Assembly (NCBI RefSeq): GCF_002999335.1
Contig: NW_020312152.1
Location: 1 to 64,000 of the forward strand
Direction: 5' to 3'
DNA: 64,000 nt
Source of the DNA: Cyclospora cayetanensis
Taxonomy: Eukaryota > Apicomplexa > Conoidasida > Eucoccidiorida > Eimeriidae
In this document: in pieces, positions 12,155-24,787 of the stretch
How positions within the stretch are numbered: position 1 is the first letter of the stretch
Layout of the letters: each line of letters starts with the position of its first letter
The notes under the pieces: model-generated
Told to the model about the DNA's origin: nothing
The model's input: the letters and a program-made list of their open reading frames with translations, nothing else
Databases searched by the model: none
Program-made: the position numbers and the translations under genes

Positions 12155-14361
12155 ATGGAATACGATGAACAAGTTTCCGCGCGGCTCGACATGAGCCTCG
12201 ATGAAATCATTGGTCAAGAACAACAGGACGGTTCAAGTCAATTTAAAAAGCGCAGAGCGAGGGGAGCACCTCAGGGTAAGCCAGTGCGTGTGTGCCCTTT
12301 GAACTCAACTCCGCGTCCAAGGGAGACCGTTGATTGGGGTGGCTTTCCAGGTGCACAAGCCATAGTCCTACTGCTGTGCCACGTTCACCCTCGCAGGGCT
12401 TACCTCTCCGCCTCCACCCGCAGCGAACTCCTCGCCCTCCCGTCCACTCCCAACTGTACAAACCGATTTCACGAAACGCGCTGCCCCCCTGGCCCCCCCT
12501 CATGTTGGAGGGCAGACCAGCTTTCCCAGTAGACCTGCCCCGCCCACACGTTCACTGCCTCCCCCAGCGAGGGCCCCTTCTGGGAGACTGCCAGGGGCCC
12601 CATTCTTCGGTGTAGGCCCCCGCCAGCCTTTCCCTGTTCCTGTGGGGCCCCCCAGGATGGATGCAAGATGGCCTAGACCAAGGCACCTAGGCGGAAGTTA
12701 CTTGGTCCCACCCAGTGGCGTGCAGCCTCCGCCGCCTCCTATCGGGGCGGGCCCCCCTGGCCGTAAGGCGTCGCTTGCTGCTTGAGGCGTGTGCTTCTTT
12801 CTGAAAGATCTCTTTTCGCGTGCATTCGCATTGCGTGTGAGGGCGATTGGCTGAACGGTGGGCATGAGCGCACCAAAAAAATGCCCTCCCAGCAGCCCTA
12901 AAGCAAACACTTGTGATTCGTGTGTGTCTCAGCTCCACGTTCCTTTCCCTTGCCGCCTAGACCTACTGCTTCAGGCGAATATGACTACCCTCCGCGTCGT
13001 CCAATGTTCGGGCCATATGCTAGTACGCACCCCCAGTGCAACCGGCTATCAAGCACCTACCGTGAAGCTTCTAGTTCATCCTGAAAACTGCCTCTGCTGC
13101 TCATACCGTGAAGGGGGGACTGCAGACTTTTCTCAGGCTTTTTTCAAAATGCGGGTACTGCGCTGCAGGCCCTCCACGGCCATTGTGGAAGCGCTCTCGG
13201 CTTCCAGATGCGGTGCAAGATATTAACGGCAACCACTCGCCAGCATGTAATCCGATGGGCTACGCCCTTGGCCCTCCGGCTTTTGCGCCGAGCTCGGGCC
13301 CAAGTCCGCATCTGGTGGATGAAACAAAAGGGGCTGCGTCGAATCAAATGAGCTACGGATATGGTCCTATGTATCCTCCTTCCGCCGCATATTATGAATC
13401 TCCGTACTCGGGAGACGCGGCAGGGGACAGAAGCCGTGCCTATCCAATGGCGCACGAAAAGATCGTCGCCCCCCCTGGTCACTGCAGCCATTCGAATAAT
13501 CAAGAAGGCGTGTGGAAAGGGCAGAGTCCACCTGATCAATGCGCTACAGCACCAGCGTTCCGTGGTGTGCCAGTTCGAGGTGCTGCGGCCACAGCAGCGG
13601 GCAGTGCTGCTGCTGGCGACGCTAGCCTTGCAGAGCGAATGGAATTCACAGTAATCGTTTCAAATGTAAGAGCCACGAGATACTTCTTTACCTTGCTGGC
13701 CGAAAACACGACTCACACTTCAGCTCGCTTGTAGGGCGGCGCCCGAGAGGCCAACGTACGACCGCATTAAGAGGAGGCACGGTCTTTCAGGGAAACGGGC
13801 AGGCGGATATTGTTTCATGAGCTGCATCTGTTGTCATGACGGAATCGCAGCTCTATGCATCATTGGCTGCAATGCATGTCTTTGACTTTACGTGGCGGTA
13901 CTGCGTCAGGTTCCGAAGGATCTGCCAGCTGTGGAAATCCAGGAAGCATTCAGCTGTATGGGGATAGTGCTCCGGACTGACATAATGCTGAACAGCAAGG
14001 TATTATTCTTTGCAAGGCAATGCTTTGAATGACAAAAGCATTATGCAGTAGTTAGCTCTCAATTGATAGGCTTCCTTCAATGAACACACAACGTGACAAC
14101 TATCGTCATGTATGATGAGTTGCACGCAGGGAGAGCATACTGGTCGGGTATGCATTGCATATGCATCTGCGGATGCTGCGAAGGCGGCAGTGGGTACGTC
14201 TCTGACCGTGAGGCTAAGAATTGCAAAGACACCACTTCTTGTGCTTGAAGTTGGTTGGCATGTTGCCAAAATTCTGCGACATCGTCTGAGTGCTTGTTCT
14301 TGCAGCTCAATTTGACAAAGGCGATCTTAACGGAAATACGATTCGGGTCTTCGCAGAATGA
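12155..14361 (+). CDS. ALY/REF-like mRNA export factor (UAP56-binding motif plus C-terminal RRM)
   Basis: Exons 12155-12275, 12397-12762, 12933-13022, 13169-13665, 13910-13999, 14130-14193 and 14306-14361 give about 427 residues in one frame. The 13022 donor and 13169 acceptor are the weakest choice; a donor at the CTACC/GTGAAG site is also phase-compatible. The N-terminus has LDMSLDEIIGQ, matching the REF/UIF UAP56-binding motif, followed by basic KKRRARG. A long Pro/Gly/Ser/Tyr-rich linker of about 270 residues follows. The last 85 residues form an RRM: FTVIVSNVPKDLP (RNP2-like), GRVCIAYASADAAKAAV (RNP1 region) and LNGNTIRVFAE at the very end. ALY/REF adaptors link splicing and TREX to mRNA export. 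The linker is much longer than in animal ALYREF, and the RRM sits at the extreme C-terminus instead of mid-protein. Confidence 0.72.
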
Positions 14362-15077
14362 CGATATAGCACTAAGTCTGGTCGCCCACATAGCCACCGG
14401 TATCTGGGAATGTGACGTGCGGAACTCCCGCTGGCTGGGTGGGGGCGGAACTGCTCGCACAGCAGTCATTCACGTGCTTGAGGGCGAAGTGAGTCATGCA
14501 TGTTGCTTGCTCCTCATGGGCACTATGCCTTCCATATATATATATATATAGCTCTGTCTACAGGGCTACATATATCGGTAATAGACCTACCTCGTGCAAT
14601 GAGGTGAATGACTAATCTGAAAGTATTAGCACCTTGATTGGAAAGCATTCTGCAAGCTGCTTCACCCCCAGTGAGGGGGCTGCGCCCAGTCATACCACGT
14701 TGCATAGCAGGCTGCCATTAGAGATTATTACTTGCCTAGTAAATTACCCCGAGCGTTACTGTTTGCACTAATTTCTGAGTCATTCGAAGCGGGCTGACAG
14801 CCCGCCAGACACTCCAGCATCGTGCAGCCGTATAGTTCGAGTTTGTCTTTCCATACCAAAAAAAGCCCGGGTGGGAAAGTGGTGAGGTATCACCATACGG
14901 ACTCTCATCAAACAGCACCTTAAAAGTCCACAGTCCGAACATTTAGCAAGAATAAAACTTATACTTACTCAAGGGTCTTGTTTCTGCATTCCACTCGCAA
15001 AAGAGCTCGCTCTAGTGCAAAGGAGAAGATTGCCATTCTGCAGCAATACGGCCATTTTAGCACAGTTCCATTTAATC
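14362..15077. other. Region between convergent genes, with a short (AT)n microsatellite
   Basis: 3' flanks of two convergent genes. A dinucleotide TA run lies at about 14533-14551. A small perfect inverted repeat, CGGGCT-GAC-AGCCCG, lies near 14790. No coding segment supported. Confidence 0.5.
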
Positions 15078-18000
15078 TCAACTAAGTGCTTGAAAGGAAT
15101 TGGCCAGGTTGTCCGAGCGACCTGCCGGTACGTCCACGGATGGCACCCTGGGTACATCGAAAAGATAAGTGGAGTCTCCCACACTTTCCGTCTTCATTGA
15201 GCATGACTCATGTGCTTTTCCTGCTGTCTTCGCTGCTTCGGCCTCCCCACCGTAGCCTTGATAGGCCTGGATATCAGGCATACCCCCAAGAGGACCCAGA
15301 ACGTCGCTCGTCACGGCTGTTGCGGAGTCGGCAGGAGCGAAAATCAGATGGTCCCGCATACGCTGAAGCTGTAGCTGCTGAACGATGGCACTAAAATGCT
15401 CACTTAGGTTGAAATTGGACTGCTGCTCTGCTGAAGAGGAGGCTGATGGCTCATCGGCTGAGTGGCGCTGCAGCTGTTGCACGATGAGCTGAACGAACTG
15501 CATATGAATGTTGCTGCTGCGAACGAGCGAGTCGAAGCATGCACGAGCTGCAGGATCCATATTCCCTTCTGCTCGCTTTGTAGGGCTCTCTCGTTCTTTG
15601 TCCGATGGCCAAGCAGTCTTCAAATCCTCCGCTACTTTCAGCAGAGTTCGCTGGACTTCCACAAGCATGCAACATTGCATGAACTGCGCCATAAATGCGT
15701 AGTGCGTCGTCAGTTTCAGCATGGCGTTATTCTGCTTTCCGGCGAGTGCTAGTCGGAGCTCTGTGGGCGAACGGGATGCCTTTTCTGCGGGAATGCAAAA
15801 AGTGTCATCCCCTGGAACTGGAGGCGTAGCTTTGATCATGGATGCAACCAAGCGTCTATGTTCTTTGAGGCTCGCTTCCAGCAACTCGGCTCCTCCGTCA
15901 GCAGCGCCTTCCTCGTCCACATGGCAAGGAGGACTGTCCGCAGTGCCCCCCAATGGGGATTGCAAAGAAGAACGGGCATCTCTGTAAGGGGAAGGGTCCG
16001 CCTCGGGTAGCCACCTGGACGTAGCATCACTGGTGGGTGTTGATGGGCAAGTGTGCCTCGCTACACAAGGATCTGATGGCGCCTCCGCTTCCGATGAGTT
16101 TTCTTGTGCCTTGAGGGATGGCTTTCGCGGCCTTCCGCGGCACCGTTTGTTCGCATCCTTCTCCTCTCGCCCGCCGCAGGACATGCGCTTCCTTACAAAT
16201 CCGGATGAAGGCAGTCTGCTTCCGAAAAACGTATTCGATGGCGATTCATCTTCTGACTTTGATCTATCTAGGGTTGACTGTTGGTTTGCCCTCTGTGCTA
16301 CTCCACACGGAATTAAACTTCCTGATTCGTCGTCCCTAATGAAAAGCACAATATCGCAAGATTCACAGCAAAGCAGAATAAGATGCGACAAACGCTTGAA
16401 AGCCCTTGGAGGCGACACTTCGGGAAGGTCTGAAGCATTACATTGTCAAGCAGATATAGGCAATCTGCGTGTTTCGAGTCAAAAATAGAGCGAGCGGGTT
16501 TTGTATGATGAGTCAGGCAGCAAGGAATGACATACTCTCCGAGGTCGAGGTCTTTATTGGTGAGAGCATCACATTTTTGCGTTAGTGCCGTACACTTCAA
16601 AAGGAAATCCCACGCTTCCTCGCCCATAAGATGCGTAACTTTGAAGAGTTCCTGTGTCATCCGCATTGCTCAAACATGTCAAAGCTGGTCCTGTAGCTAG
16701 AGAGTCCACAAACAACTCAACACGGCCTCCTGCGGCTTTACACGCACATGCTCAGATGTCGCAGTGCCTACCTGGACTGTGGCAAGTGTAAACAAATCCC
16801 TCCGGTAAAGGTTGTGTTCTTGCAAAACGCGCTGCCACTTCTCCGGATTAGACCAAAAAACTCCCCGTAGTTTTCGCAAAAGCAGACGGCGTCCGTCCGC
16901 ACCAACAGGCCAGGCAAATCCATATGCCCATGAGCCATAGGCGTATTGTTGGGGGTTGCGTAGCAGTTCCAGCGCAAAGCCACTCCCTGAAACCTGTGAA
17001 AATGGATGCAGCATCATGCACTACAAAATCTCGAGGACTACCGAGGAGAAAGGCATTGATCATTAGGCACAGGAATATATATATACATATATATAGCACG
17101 CTTGTTCCTGCATCGCTGCTCTGGGTGTACCAACCAGCAACTTAAGTGCATCCTGACCTTTGAAAGGTCAACAGACTTCGCTTCCTCTTCAAACGTGCCA
17201 AGTTCCTCCATCTGTTTGTATGCAAGGTCATATTTCGTGCGTTTTCGACGATTTCTCCCCCCAATTCGGACGACACCTGCTGGTGATACGCTTTTGACCA
17301 TCTGTGGACTGGAGATACCGGGAGATGTAAGGGTTCGCTGGTGCGCCTCTCCTTCACAGCAGGCGCTCCGATCATATGCCAATCCAGATTCCATTGCATC
17401 TGCCTGTTTGCTTGGCTCTACAATGGCGGGAGCTGACTGTGTTGTTGCCCGAGCTTCGGATCCACTGCGTGTGAGAGGCGCATGGCGAAGGCGGCTGGCA
17501 TATGGTTGGTGATCGCTAGAAGATGCTCCCCCAGTGGCGCGCCCTTCTGTGGGTGCAAATCGGGCGCGCTTCGCCACAGCAGGCCTTGCGTCCCTTGGGT
17601 GTCTTCTTCCAAGGACCGCGGTTTCTTCTCGAGCCTCTTCAGGCTCATGCGAAGCCTCAACGTTGACAGCTGGCAAGTCGATCTGCGTACTGTTTCGCCT
17701 CCTGATTCTAGGGGCACCTAAAAGCATCAATCCCCCATCAGGGTCTGCATCATGGTGCACAGGCTTCTTAAGGCTACCTCGTTGAGAAGCTGGCGTGGAA
17801 GAGGAAATGGTTTGAGGAAGGACTTCCTCGGCTGGGGAACTGTCTTCTGTTTCACTTTGCGGAGCCGAAGGATTGGACGCAGAGGCCTCCAACAAAGCGA
17901 CACCCCCTTGTGTAGGTAAAGAGCTACTATTGCTAGTGTCTGCAGCTTTTTCAACACTTGATGGTATGGCCTGCGGGCTTTCTTCGTCTTCAAGCATGTG

Positions 18001-18162
18001 CTGCATCTTCAAGATATCCTCCAGATGGAGGGTACACCTCAAAAAGTGATATCTGCTCCCTAACCAATCACTCTCACTCTGGCGCACGTACAAAGCGGCA
18101 GATGAGAGCAGGTACCAGTCTGCAAGTAAATCCGGGGGGCCAGTCCGTAGCAAAGCTGTCAC
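15078..18162 (-). CDS. AT-hook nuclear protein of unknown function
   Basis: Four exons on the minus strand (17158-18162, 16772-16993, 16536-16651, 15078-16335) join with consistent phases to about 866 residues. Exon 1 is Ser/Pro/Glu-rich and ends in a bipartite basic stretch (RIGGRNRRKRTKYDLAYKQ), probably a nuclear localisation signal. Exons 2 and 3 encode a compact, non-repetitive module rich in Trp and Tyr (NPQQYAYGSWAYGFAWPVG, GVFWSNPEKWQRVLQEH, GEEAWDFLLKCTALTQKC) that looks like the conserved core. Exon 4 has a canonical AT-hook, RCRGRPRKPS, then Ser/Gln-rich sequence. The AT-hook implies minor-groove DNA binding, so a chromatin or transcription role is likely. I do not recognise the aromatic module. 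The first ATG was chosen as start; an upstream exon cannot be excluded. Confidence 0.75.
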
Positions 18163-21100
18163 TTCAGACTACCAGCACGTGGTAGGCACTTGAACGGACA
18201 TGAAAGCGTAAAATGGCACAAACTAAGGTGCAAGCAGGATTTCCTTCCTTAACCTTCCAAGAAACAGAAAGTTTACTACCAGACAAGGATAAAAGAGCAG
18301 GGGTTTGGGGATATCCAAGACTTGCATAGAGACGGGCTGAACGGCAAGAGGGACCACAGGATAACACACTCCCAAGTTAGAGAGAGGCTGGCTTTTTCAA
18401 TCCAGACCTAAAATTCGGCTTGGCCAGATTGCCGCGCACAGTTCGACCAGATAGTCCGTTTGCAAGAACCGTGTTCACCAAGTATTTGACTTATTGGTAA
18501 CGGGCAGATGTCAAAATTGTGCACGAAGTCGTTGCCAAGCCCTGGGCCATATGATACAAAGTAACTGTGCTTATTAGCGTAGTAGGTGGCAATACCATCG
18601 CAAATATGTCATATGTCAACAATCAGGTACCTGGTGAGGCAAAGAATCGAAGGTTCGTTCAAGCTGGGAAACATGAAAAGCGAGAGCACTAGAGAGTGGG
18701 ATGACACCGCGCAACCACGAAACTGAAGTCAAAAAGGTGTTCATTTACGAATATTGCCTATTATATAGAGTTCATGGCTCCTGAGCTCGACATAGATGGC
18801 GGCCACCCGTGTCCTTGGAATGCTTGATTGGAAGCTCCCCAGAAGCAGCTGTCAAAACAAGACGCATGCTATGTGCGCGTCTTGGTGCAACATCGACAAG
18901 AAGCCAAATAGCCCTAAAACGCAGATGCTCAAGTTTTCTCAGGTAAGTGAAAACACTCAATTTGCGCAAGGCTCGTCTTCGCATTGCAGTCAGTTAGCTA
19001 ATCTCACATGCGAGCTGCGCTAACCAGTGGTGAAGGGCCCCAATTTTGCTGTCTAAAAGCAGGAAAGCCGCTCTAATCCATAGTTTTACTTAAATTTTGG
19101 CAAAAATATTTTTCGGCAGCATCAAGAGCTCAATTTTCTACTTCGCACCGTATCATCTTTGCACAACCCCTCCTCAAGAGGTTTCTGGCACTGTTCCGGG
19201 AGCGCCAGACCAGACCGAAAACTAACATTTTTAACCCCATAATCATAACGAATATTTTCCAATACTGTGGTGCCTATGCAAATTTATTAAAAGCTACGGC
19301 TCTTTAGTTTTTGTTCCCAAAAGTTGCCCTATTTTATAAATCAATTTTGACGTAGCATCAAGACAACTAACTATTCCGAGCTCTCTTGATACCGAGGCTG
19401 AGCTACGAAGATTCTCAACCAGCTTCACAGAAAATACAAAATTGAGTGAATGCCTGGAGTTCTGAATAATCTCACGAGAGAGAACTTCTAGACACTCCTC
19501 CATAAGCCTGTATCAGAAGTGGCCCTTCTATACGACCGATGCACCACTGAGCTGTCAAACAGTCTATTCAGAGCAATTCAGCCCAATTTTCCCAATCTAA
19601 TAGTCACATATGTCGCTAACTGAGACTAATAACTTGTTGTTCACGCCCTTGTGCCCCACTGCGTGCATCTGTTGTTCGCCCGGCAAAAGTCGTCGTAGCA
19701 AACCTCCTCGGGTCCCCTGTTCCCCATTCAGAGCCTCTGATCCCCAAATTTTTATTTCTAAAACGTAAGAAAAGTGCATTAGGTATATCTCCCAAGGACC
19801 TGCCTTCTTACATGCCTGGAATCTCACAAGGCCCTCCCTGACCCGATACTTGGGAGGAGAGCTGCGGTACATTTTACCGCATCCTCTGTGCACTCCGAGA
19901 ACCCGCCAGCAAAAGTAAGGAGGACTTCAAGCAGAGCCATACAGCATTATTATTGATTGCATGTAAGCACCATCATACTGCAAGCTATAGGAAGCACGAA
20001 CAGCCAAATCATACTATCCATTCTAAACGAATTGTTGATTCGCAAAAGTGGTGCAAACTGAAGTAAACCACAATTAAAAGCTCAGTCACAGCAACATAGC
20101 CATGAATAGTAATTGCTGTGTGCACCCATAATCCAACAGGGGTCAAACCCTTCGAATATCAATTGCATATGCGCGGTGGTCTTTCGACCAGATGCCGGAA
20201 AGGTGTTTGTGCTACTAGAATAACTCTGGAGAGAAGCAAAATTCTAGGTCTCTCTATATTTGATATTATTTCAATTGTTAACTTCGAAATTCGATTACAC
20301 ATAGCTATAGACAGGCCTAAAATATCAACAAGCAACACAATCGTACCTTCCTGCTCGACTAGTGGGCGTAGCTGTACTGAAGTCCACTGGAACAGTGAGC
20401 GAAATGCTGCATCAAAGGTCCAACACAATTTGTGAGCACCATCTCCTTTGCCGATGGTGTACTCCAGTCTTCAAGTGCGGCTTTTGCACTGAAGTTAGCC
20501 ATTGCGTTAAACCATTTGACTGGTTCAATACAGTTTTGCTGAAATTTGAGTTGCAACCGTGGTGAGGCTTGTAATGTCGGCACGGGAATGGGGGGGCTAA
20601 GAATAATTTCTAGAACGTTTTGTGGGAAATTCATGTTGGTCCTCAACAGAGGAAAGGCCTTTACTCCCCCAAGAAATACATATTTGCAAGGGCTCTTAGG
20701 GGGCTGATGTAGACTGGGCATTGGGCTTAAGATCTCCGCAAGGGTGTGCTTAGCCTGGACTAAAGTACGTTTCTACCCTATAGTATTGATGAGGCTCAGG
20801 ACAGCTTCAAAACTTATCAGTATGCTACGTGGCAAAACGGGTTGTCGTTGGTGGCCCGGGTCTTCAGTGAGAGGCTCCAAAAGTAGCAGGGCAGCTGTTT
20901 GGCGTGTATCTCTGGTCATAGTGTGGCTGGACTTCGACCTCTTAGGGCCTCGAAGAGATCAGTCAGGCACAAAACCTTGCCCACTAGAGGTTATGATGTG
21001 GTTTCCTGCAGCACGGCTGACAGGGAAACGAGAAATACGTAAAATTGAATGTAAAAGCAGCTTGCAAGGTCGAGCTACTGGGAATCAATACAAAAGTATA

Positions 21101-24100
21101 AATGTCTCAACAATAAGCACAAAAACTCTGCATGGTGTGTATTGGGTGAGCGATGTGAATGGGGCGACCCAGGGACACGACACCTGTACTCCCCTATATA
21201 CACATCCTCCTGCGGCAAACCCAGTATCCTTCATTAAGCCATTAATATTTCATAGTGCCTGTGTACACGGTGCTCACGCAGCTCCTCGGTCCTGTGGGTG
21301 TACAGACTCCACCAACTCCACTGCTCCACTGCAGCAGACTTTCAAAAGTGTCTGAAAGCGCAGGCATGCTAGGAAATAGCTCGCGTAGTCGACCTCTTGA
21401 GCCTAGAATCACCTGCATAACTCTTCACATGTCTACCCCTAGTCTATCCAGGCATGCCACGAGCTGGCCATAGCATGCCGCCTATACTACACAGCAAGCG
21501 TCCTGCTGCGAAGTACGACTCCATCTTCCAAACAGTCCTCTGTAAGATGACCAGCTCAGCAAGACAGAGCTGTTTAAGCTTATGGTATAGACTACCATTT
21601 AATGTGGTCTGCATACCAGCAAAGTACAACAGCCTCATAAGACGTGGAGCACGGTGTAGTTTACTACAATAGGGGCTGCTCTGGATCCCGATATCCCCTA
21701 TTTTTAGGAGCTGCTATCTTCTGCTCTAAGAGCGAATATCTTGTTCATTCATTCTCTTTATGCACGCCACCTGTGATCCAATACACCAACAAGCACTACT
21801 TGATAAATTATCGGGCACCGGAAGATTGCAAAAACCCTCAAAGGTAGGTTCACCCCTACCTGTAGCACACATTCATGTCCTAGCCACCTAACCGCACGTG
21901 CCTTCGTCTGCTTGCCTCATTGTATACACAGCTCATCCCCCGCTATTGTAATTCTTCTATTGTCTTGCTAGAGCTTTGAGTATACCCACTGACGAGCCGT
22001 TGTATTAGTTGCTCTACTGTACAAGGTGTCTGCGGGTCTTGCAACACCAGGTCCAGGCCCAGAACGCGGAGGGGAACCACGGTATAGACCAGGTATGGCG
22101 GAGAGCTACAAGTAGACAAGTGTACTATTCCCCGTGTCAAGCCACTGAGCTAAAGATATCTGGTAAAGCCAAGCAATTGGATTAATGTGAGAAAAACCAT
22201 GTATTCTCTGCAGAAGTGTGCGATTGGAGCGCCCCGTCTGCCCATGTGCCGCAGGTGCCACACACTTCAGTTGGAAAGACAGATGGTTGATAGACACAAA
22301 CCACCATAAACCGCTCTCTTTCAAACTGGCTCTTGTTAGTAGTCTGTTGCTGAGCCTGAAGCCCTGTGGTGAATTATTCTCTACAGCCACGGCGTGTCTG
22401 CAAGCTATGCAATTTGCAGCGCCTTTTTGTCCTCTCGCTTCTACAACTATAGCAAGGGGGGCCTTGTATGGCTGTTAGATAATGCTGTACAGCGCTACGC
22501 TACGAGGGAATGAAGAAGCTGCCAGCTTACATAAGACGAATTGTATGTTATGTTCTGTTTAATAGATCTGCTGCATCATCGGTTGCTGACTAAAATATTG
22601 AGACATCAAGCTTTGGATGTTTTCACGATGGGCCTTAAATGTGGCCGGAAACTACCAAATTCAAATAGATAGAAAGCGAGTTGTCGTAAAGTGTTCGTGC
22701 TGTGCTCAACAACGAACAGTATTTGGTGCTACTGGAATGTTGCAAGGTTGGGTTTCTGGCTATTGACAGGTCTGAGCAGACACTACGAGGCTCTTTGTAA
22801 TCTTTCGACCTTAAAAATTTCGGTGGTTAGCAATTTTAAATAGAATTCTTGATGCGTCCCGTATATCGAGTAGAGCATGCTTAAGATTCAACGGCTAATA
22901 TATCCTAGGTAGTCATGGGCAGCCAGGCACGTTCCCATCGTCCTAATCCCCTAGCTGTGGGCAGGCAATCATGCCTTTCTACTAACTGGGGGACTACTGC
23001 GCTGACAGCAGCTTGCAGAGCCGGGTTGTACCTCCCCAGAAGGCTTAGTGACGCCGCCAACCTTCATTGACAGTGGTGCTTTCTCGTAGTCTGTTGCCAC
23101 ATGATATGTTAATCAACTTTAAGAAACTTGCTTGGAACCATATGGCTGTTTGATGAAGCCTGGCATCCCACTGCATCCACAGCCAGTGGATGAGCAGAGG
23201 ACATATGTATCACACCATCCCGTCCTGCCAACTCTAGCGCTCCATCTAAGTTCCGTTTAGAACGACACTTGAGTTTTGACTCAATGAAAGCTTAATTGAG
23301 ATTTGACACGTGTTCCTCAGAAGAGCTCTTATCCTTGCCCTTCAAGGGCCCCTTAGGGTTCTTATCGCAGTGGAAAGGGCTCGAATGCGCTTACCTAAAG
23401 CCTTTACGCATTTCCAGCATATTCAGCTAGCTGCATATGACTTTGATCACAAACGCACACAACGTTGAGTCTTTACTAGCAAGCTCACAATACTCTACAA
23501 TACATGAGATACATGAGCCGATCAGCTAATCAGTCAGTTCGCTCTGGTTCCTAATAAAACAAAATTATAGGAGAAGATACCTAAATGCAACTCAGCCGGC
23601 AAAAACGGAGCGGCAGCTTTGGGGCTTTGGTACCTGTGGAAGTTTTGCAGCTTCATATGTTCAACAACGCTAGTCCCCATGGGCAGTAATCCTGGTGTGA
23701 TTTCCTTCCCTAGCGCATGATCTGCCTAGAATAGGTATCTTTACATATAATTTGTGCTCCAAAAGTCCCCGGCTGTTATTGCTAGGGTGTTCTCTACACG
23801 CGACCTAATTCGGTCTCAGGTATATTGTCTCTGCATCCTTTCTCATGCCTCTTCCAGGGCCTACGAGTGGATTGTGCTGCACGCACAAGCTGTTTTTGCA
23901 TGCATACATGGCTTTTTAAGGGGTGAAGACTGCTGAACTAGTGAGGCTTGTGGCCGCTCATTCAGGTTTTACCCGTCTTTTCTTTCCCCGTAGCACGGGG
24001 CTTACAAATACTACCGCTTCAGCGACACTTAGGCATTGCGCCCTCGCACTCGTATTGATTTGGTCCTTCGTTCGTTGCTCACTACAGTGCGTGCCTTTCG

Positions 24101-24787
24101 TCCCTTCAATTTTACGTTAGCAGCTGCCACTTGCGCTTGATTTTCTCTATTGCATTGTTTCACGTGTCAGCCTGCATATGTCACACAGCTGTGCAAGCAT
24201 TTGGCTGTCAAGCACGCTACGAGATTAAAAGGCTTGTTAATTGGTTTTGAGAAGAAAAGCTTGGGCGAAATAGGCCACATTTATGCACTTTCTACTTCAC
24301 TGCTAGTATAGGACTAAAACTGAGTCGAGGACTGATCAGGTGGGTTGTCGGTTGGCCTTTCCACTTGATTGAGAGTAGTGCAAGCTGGATGTTATAAAAC
24401 CTGACGTTGTGCGTGGGTTCGCTAGGATGTTATATTGAACTACCTTTGGATGTTTGTTGCTTTGAGAGCCTGCAGGTACTCGTACTCGTGCAGGTCCTCC
24501 TTTCGTAAATTCGGGAGTCCTGAGAAGCGGGCTCACAGGGAGGGAGGGGGGCAGTGGGGGGAAGGCTGGGAAGGGTAACTATGGAGCATGCTTCGAAAAT
24601 AATCATTCACTATTAATAAAGCGTACTCTGAGTCCGGAGTTGAGTGTCGTCCCACAAAGACCTCCTGTGGGGCGTGACCAGTCTCGTTTTGAGATAATCG
24701 GAAAGCGTTACAGTTTGTCTTTCCGCATACGCCGACCTAGTCAGTTCAAAGCAAGAAAAGTGAAAAACACTCTGGCAAGGAGATTGA
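18163..24787. other. 6.6-kb region with no supportable gene
   Basis: Only short open frames occur on either strand, none with a domain, signal peptide, low-complexity coding run or matching splice sites. Base composition is more AT-rich than the coding regions, and CAG triplet runs are absent. Part of it must be 5' sequence of the AT-hook gene (near 18.2 kb) and of the transporter (near 24.7 kb). Non-coding transcripts or divergent small genes could be present but cannot be seen. Confidence 0.5.

Noticed and set aside
14533..14551. TA-rich runs here and at 17070, 26900, 34935 and 62645 considered as promoters (TATA boxes)
   Set aside because: They are dinucleotide microsatellites, several inside introns or 3' flanks, so they are not evidence of promoters.
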